Assembly: GCA_030674155.1 (NCBI GenBank)
Contig: CM060318.1
Coordinates: forward strand, 76,795,578-76,817,679
Length of the DNA: 22,102 nucleotides
Direction: 5' to 3'
Source: Stramonita haemastoma
Taxonomy: Eukaryota; Mollusca; Gastropoda; Neogastropoda; Muricidae
Each line of letters begins with the position of its first letter. The stretch's first letter is position 1. The notes below the pieces were generated by a model. That model made no database searches and was not told where the DNA came from. It saw only the letters and a program-made list of their open reading frames with translations. The translations under genes were made by a program, and so were the position numbers. Positions 17,600 through 22,102 of this stretch are shown here, in pieces.

Positions 17600-18529
17600 T
17601 TTATTGTTATCAGAAGGTTGTGTGACAGCTGTGTTATCATTTCAAGAAACTGTGAAAGAAAAGAAGAAGCAGCAAAAAGGCTTAAAGGTTTGCTATTGTT
17701 TCAGACTTTCTAAATAGCTGGAATGGGGGGGGGCTTATTCATTTTTGTTTTGTATTATCACTTTTCACAAATGCATGTCAAAGAGATGAAGATAGAGCTA
17801 TTGCTATTGATAGAGTTGATTTAGGTTTTTTTAACTGCAAGAGAGTTCGACTGTGCATAATGTAAGTCTTCAACTCAAACTGCTTATGGGTTTATTTTGG
17901 TTTTTTAACAAATTATGTACATGTCCTAATAAATCCTGTTCTGGTGTACTGAGAAAACATGGGGATGGAATGAAAGCTGGGGGTTCCTTCTGGATTACAA
18001 ACTATCAACCAGAACCATCACACCCATAACGATAGTCCTCATCAATTGAAAGACCTTGACAGGAACTCACCCCATACATGGATATACAGGGAAGGGGGGA
18101 TCAAGACTGAGTTCACCATGAAAGGTCAGGACCCAAATGGCTTAAGAATCTAAAATAATATATGACAAGGTTCCTGTGATACTTAGAACTACCATGACCA
18201 CGAATGCACTCTGCGCTTGTTTCTATGTAAGCCTACTTTAGTCCTGGCGTTAACCAGGTCGGGATTATGGACATGTACAATGTTTTCCAAAGTATCAAGT
18301 CAACTCAAATCAAGTCAAAATCCTCCTATGAAGGGCACATACAATACTGACTGAGTATTTCAACAATACTATCAAAAGAGCGTTTTCTTAGGGAGGGGGG
18401 GAGACATAAGGCTTTAATCAAGTGCATGAATACAGCCTGCTCCTAGTAGTACCCATAGCTCTTACAGCTAAGAGTAGGAGCTGACCAGACCAGAGACTGT
18501 CCACACAGTTGTAGACGATAAAATCAGAT
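17600..18529. other. Gene-free stretch
   Basis: Nothing recognisable is seen. There is a G run at about 17726-17733 and a short CAAGTCAA-type repetition at 18297-18322. Confidence 0.6.
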
Positions 18530-18590
18530 AACCCTTTTCAGCTCACAGTATAACCACTGTGCCACTGGTGATTGTCTCTCTTTGGGGGTC
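18530..18590 (-). repeat. Possible tRNA-like SINE head fragment
   Basis: The minus strand reads CACCAGTGGCACAGTGGTTA then TACTGTGAGCTGAAAAGGG, which resembles the 5' half of a tRNA or tRNA-derived SINE (GTGGC.CAGTGGTTA). The A box fits imperfectly and no B box follows. Weak. Confidence 0.3.
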
Positions 18591-18846
18591 GGGGTCTTTT
18601 ATTTAATCAAATTTGCCCAAAACAAAATTATTTGAAAACAATGTTTCCGAGCCCTGGTGTCTTTTCTTCCGGAAAATCTGGTAACTGTCACTGAAACTAC
18701 TTTCACCAGCACTTAGGGTTGTCTGTGTGACTGAAGATTTCATTCTTTGCTTTTCTCTGATGCTTGCCTTTTTATAAATCTTCAACCGTCTGTCTCTGCC
18801 TTTCTTTTCCCTTTTTATGCCTTCTTTGTTTGTTTTTTCCCCTCAC

Positions 18847-18969
18847 ATAAACACACACACACACACATACACACACAAACACACACACACACACATACAT
18901 ACATACTTCACACACACACACACACACACACATACACACACACTTACACACACACACACTTACACACAC

Positions 18970-19003
<34 letters not shown>

Positions 19004-19024
19004 ACAACACACACACACACACAC

Positions 19025-19096
<72 letters not shown>
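18847..19096. repeat. Compound (CA)n array with CTTACA, ATACA and CAACA interruptions
   Basis: About 250 bp of CA units with regularly recurring ACACTTACAC and ACACATACAC variants. The Thr-His and Cys-Val translations are artefacts. Confidence 0.95.
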
Positions 19097-19098
<2 letters not shown>

Positions 19099-19099
<1 letters not shown>

Positions 19100-19111
19100 G
19101 GGGGGGGGGGG
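19099..19111. repeat. Poly-G run
   Basis: About 13 G directly after the (CA)n array and a CTA step. The length is unreliable. Confidence 0.8.
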
Positions 19112-19336
19112 AAGCGTGGAGTGGCCTTTATCAATAAAGATAGGAACATCCCTCTTCATATTCTTCCTTTCGTCTCCGGAACTCTTCCCACCGCTGTGTC
19201 TGTCAAGTCGACCGCCACATGTATTATCAGCAAGCAATCATGGTCACATTTTTGCTCCATATTTTTTTAAGTGCCTTGACGTGCCATACATATTCCCATT
19301 TTGCTGTGATTTTTTTTGTCAGTGAGTGATTGAGTT

Positions 19337-19363
19337 GCTTGTTTGTTTGTTTGTTTGTTTGTT
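19337..19363. repeat. (TTTG)n short array
   Basis: Six TTTG units followed by a T run. Confidence 0.9.
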
Positions 19364-19502
19364 TTTTATTTGAAAGTGGGTTGATAGATACAGTTGAATG
19401 AAAATATGCGTAAAGACATAAAGGAAGTGGGGGAATAAATAAATAAAGAAAGAAATACACAAAAAAGTAAAATGAAAAAGAAAAGAAGGAAGATCATAAG
19501 AG

Positions 19503-19602
19503 NNNNNNNNNNNNNNNNNNNNNNNNNNNNNNNNNNNNNNNNNNNNNNNNNNNNNNNNNNNNNNNNNNNNNNNNNNNNNNNNNNNNNNNNNNNNNNNNNN
19601 NN
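19503..19602. other. Assembly gap, 100 N
   Basis: Exactly 100 N, the conventional placeholder for a gap of unknown size. Order and distance across it should not be trusted. Confidence 0.99.

Positions 19603-22102
<2,500 letters not shown>

Overview
The window looks like intergenic or intronic DNA from an animal, most likely a marine gastropod mollusc. The reasons are AT-rich non-coding sequence with no bacterial-style gene packing, very dense microsatellites, several tRNA-derived SINE families whose central domains match what I remember of abundant gastropod SINEs, two decayed non-LTR retrotransposon fragments, and a plausible spliced 3' terminal exon with an AATAAA signal. The gastropod assignment rests on memory of those repeats and is inference. 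There are no operons, CRISPR arrays or phage genes.

Layout. 1-3.2 kb: two inverted copies of SINE family D (1-141 minus, 2529-2769 plus) with compound trinucleotide arrays and about 2 kb of unremarkable AT-rich DNA. 3.4-5.5 kb: G-rich, (CA)n and (TCTGTC)n tracts, a degenerate minisatellite and gene-free DNA. 5.56-6.13 kb: the decayed 3' end of a LINE. 6.3-8.6 kb: a mosaic of repeat modules (here named A, B, C and D), including an inverted pair of B modules whose (GAA)n tails face each other. 8.9-10.15 kb: (ATGT)n, (CT)n, a second locus of the degenerate minisatellite, one weak ORF and a (GATA)n array. 10.4-11.7 kb: SINE E, a C module, a SINE D copy with its tRNA head, and an A module. 12.2-13.4 kb: a clean 27-bp minisatellite, then SINE F ending in a (GAA)n tail. 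14.15-14.40 kb: the best protein-coding candidate, a 63-codon terminal exon. 15.1-17.1 kb: (CA)n, (TA)n and (GTCT)n arrays around a GC-richer island that may be another exon. 17.2-17.6 kb: a reverse-transcriptase fragment on the minus strand. 18.5-19.1 kb: a weak tRNA-like repeat piece and a long (CA)n array. 19503-19602: a 100-N gap. 19603-22102: homopolymer-ridden, G-free and then C-poor sequence that is almost certainly bad consensus and should not be interpreted.

Most long open frames here are translations of microsatellites and were left out. I see no set of genes working together and no convincing new system. The most useful signals are the unnamed A/B/C repeat modules, their inverted arrangement, the minisatellites, and the terminal exon whose protein I do not recognise.
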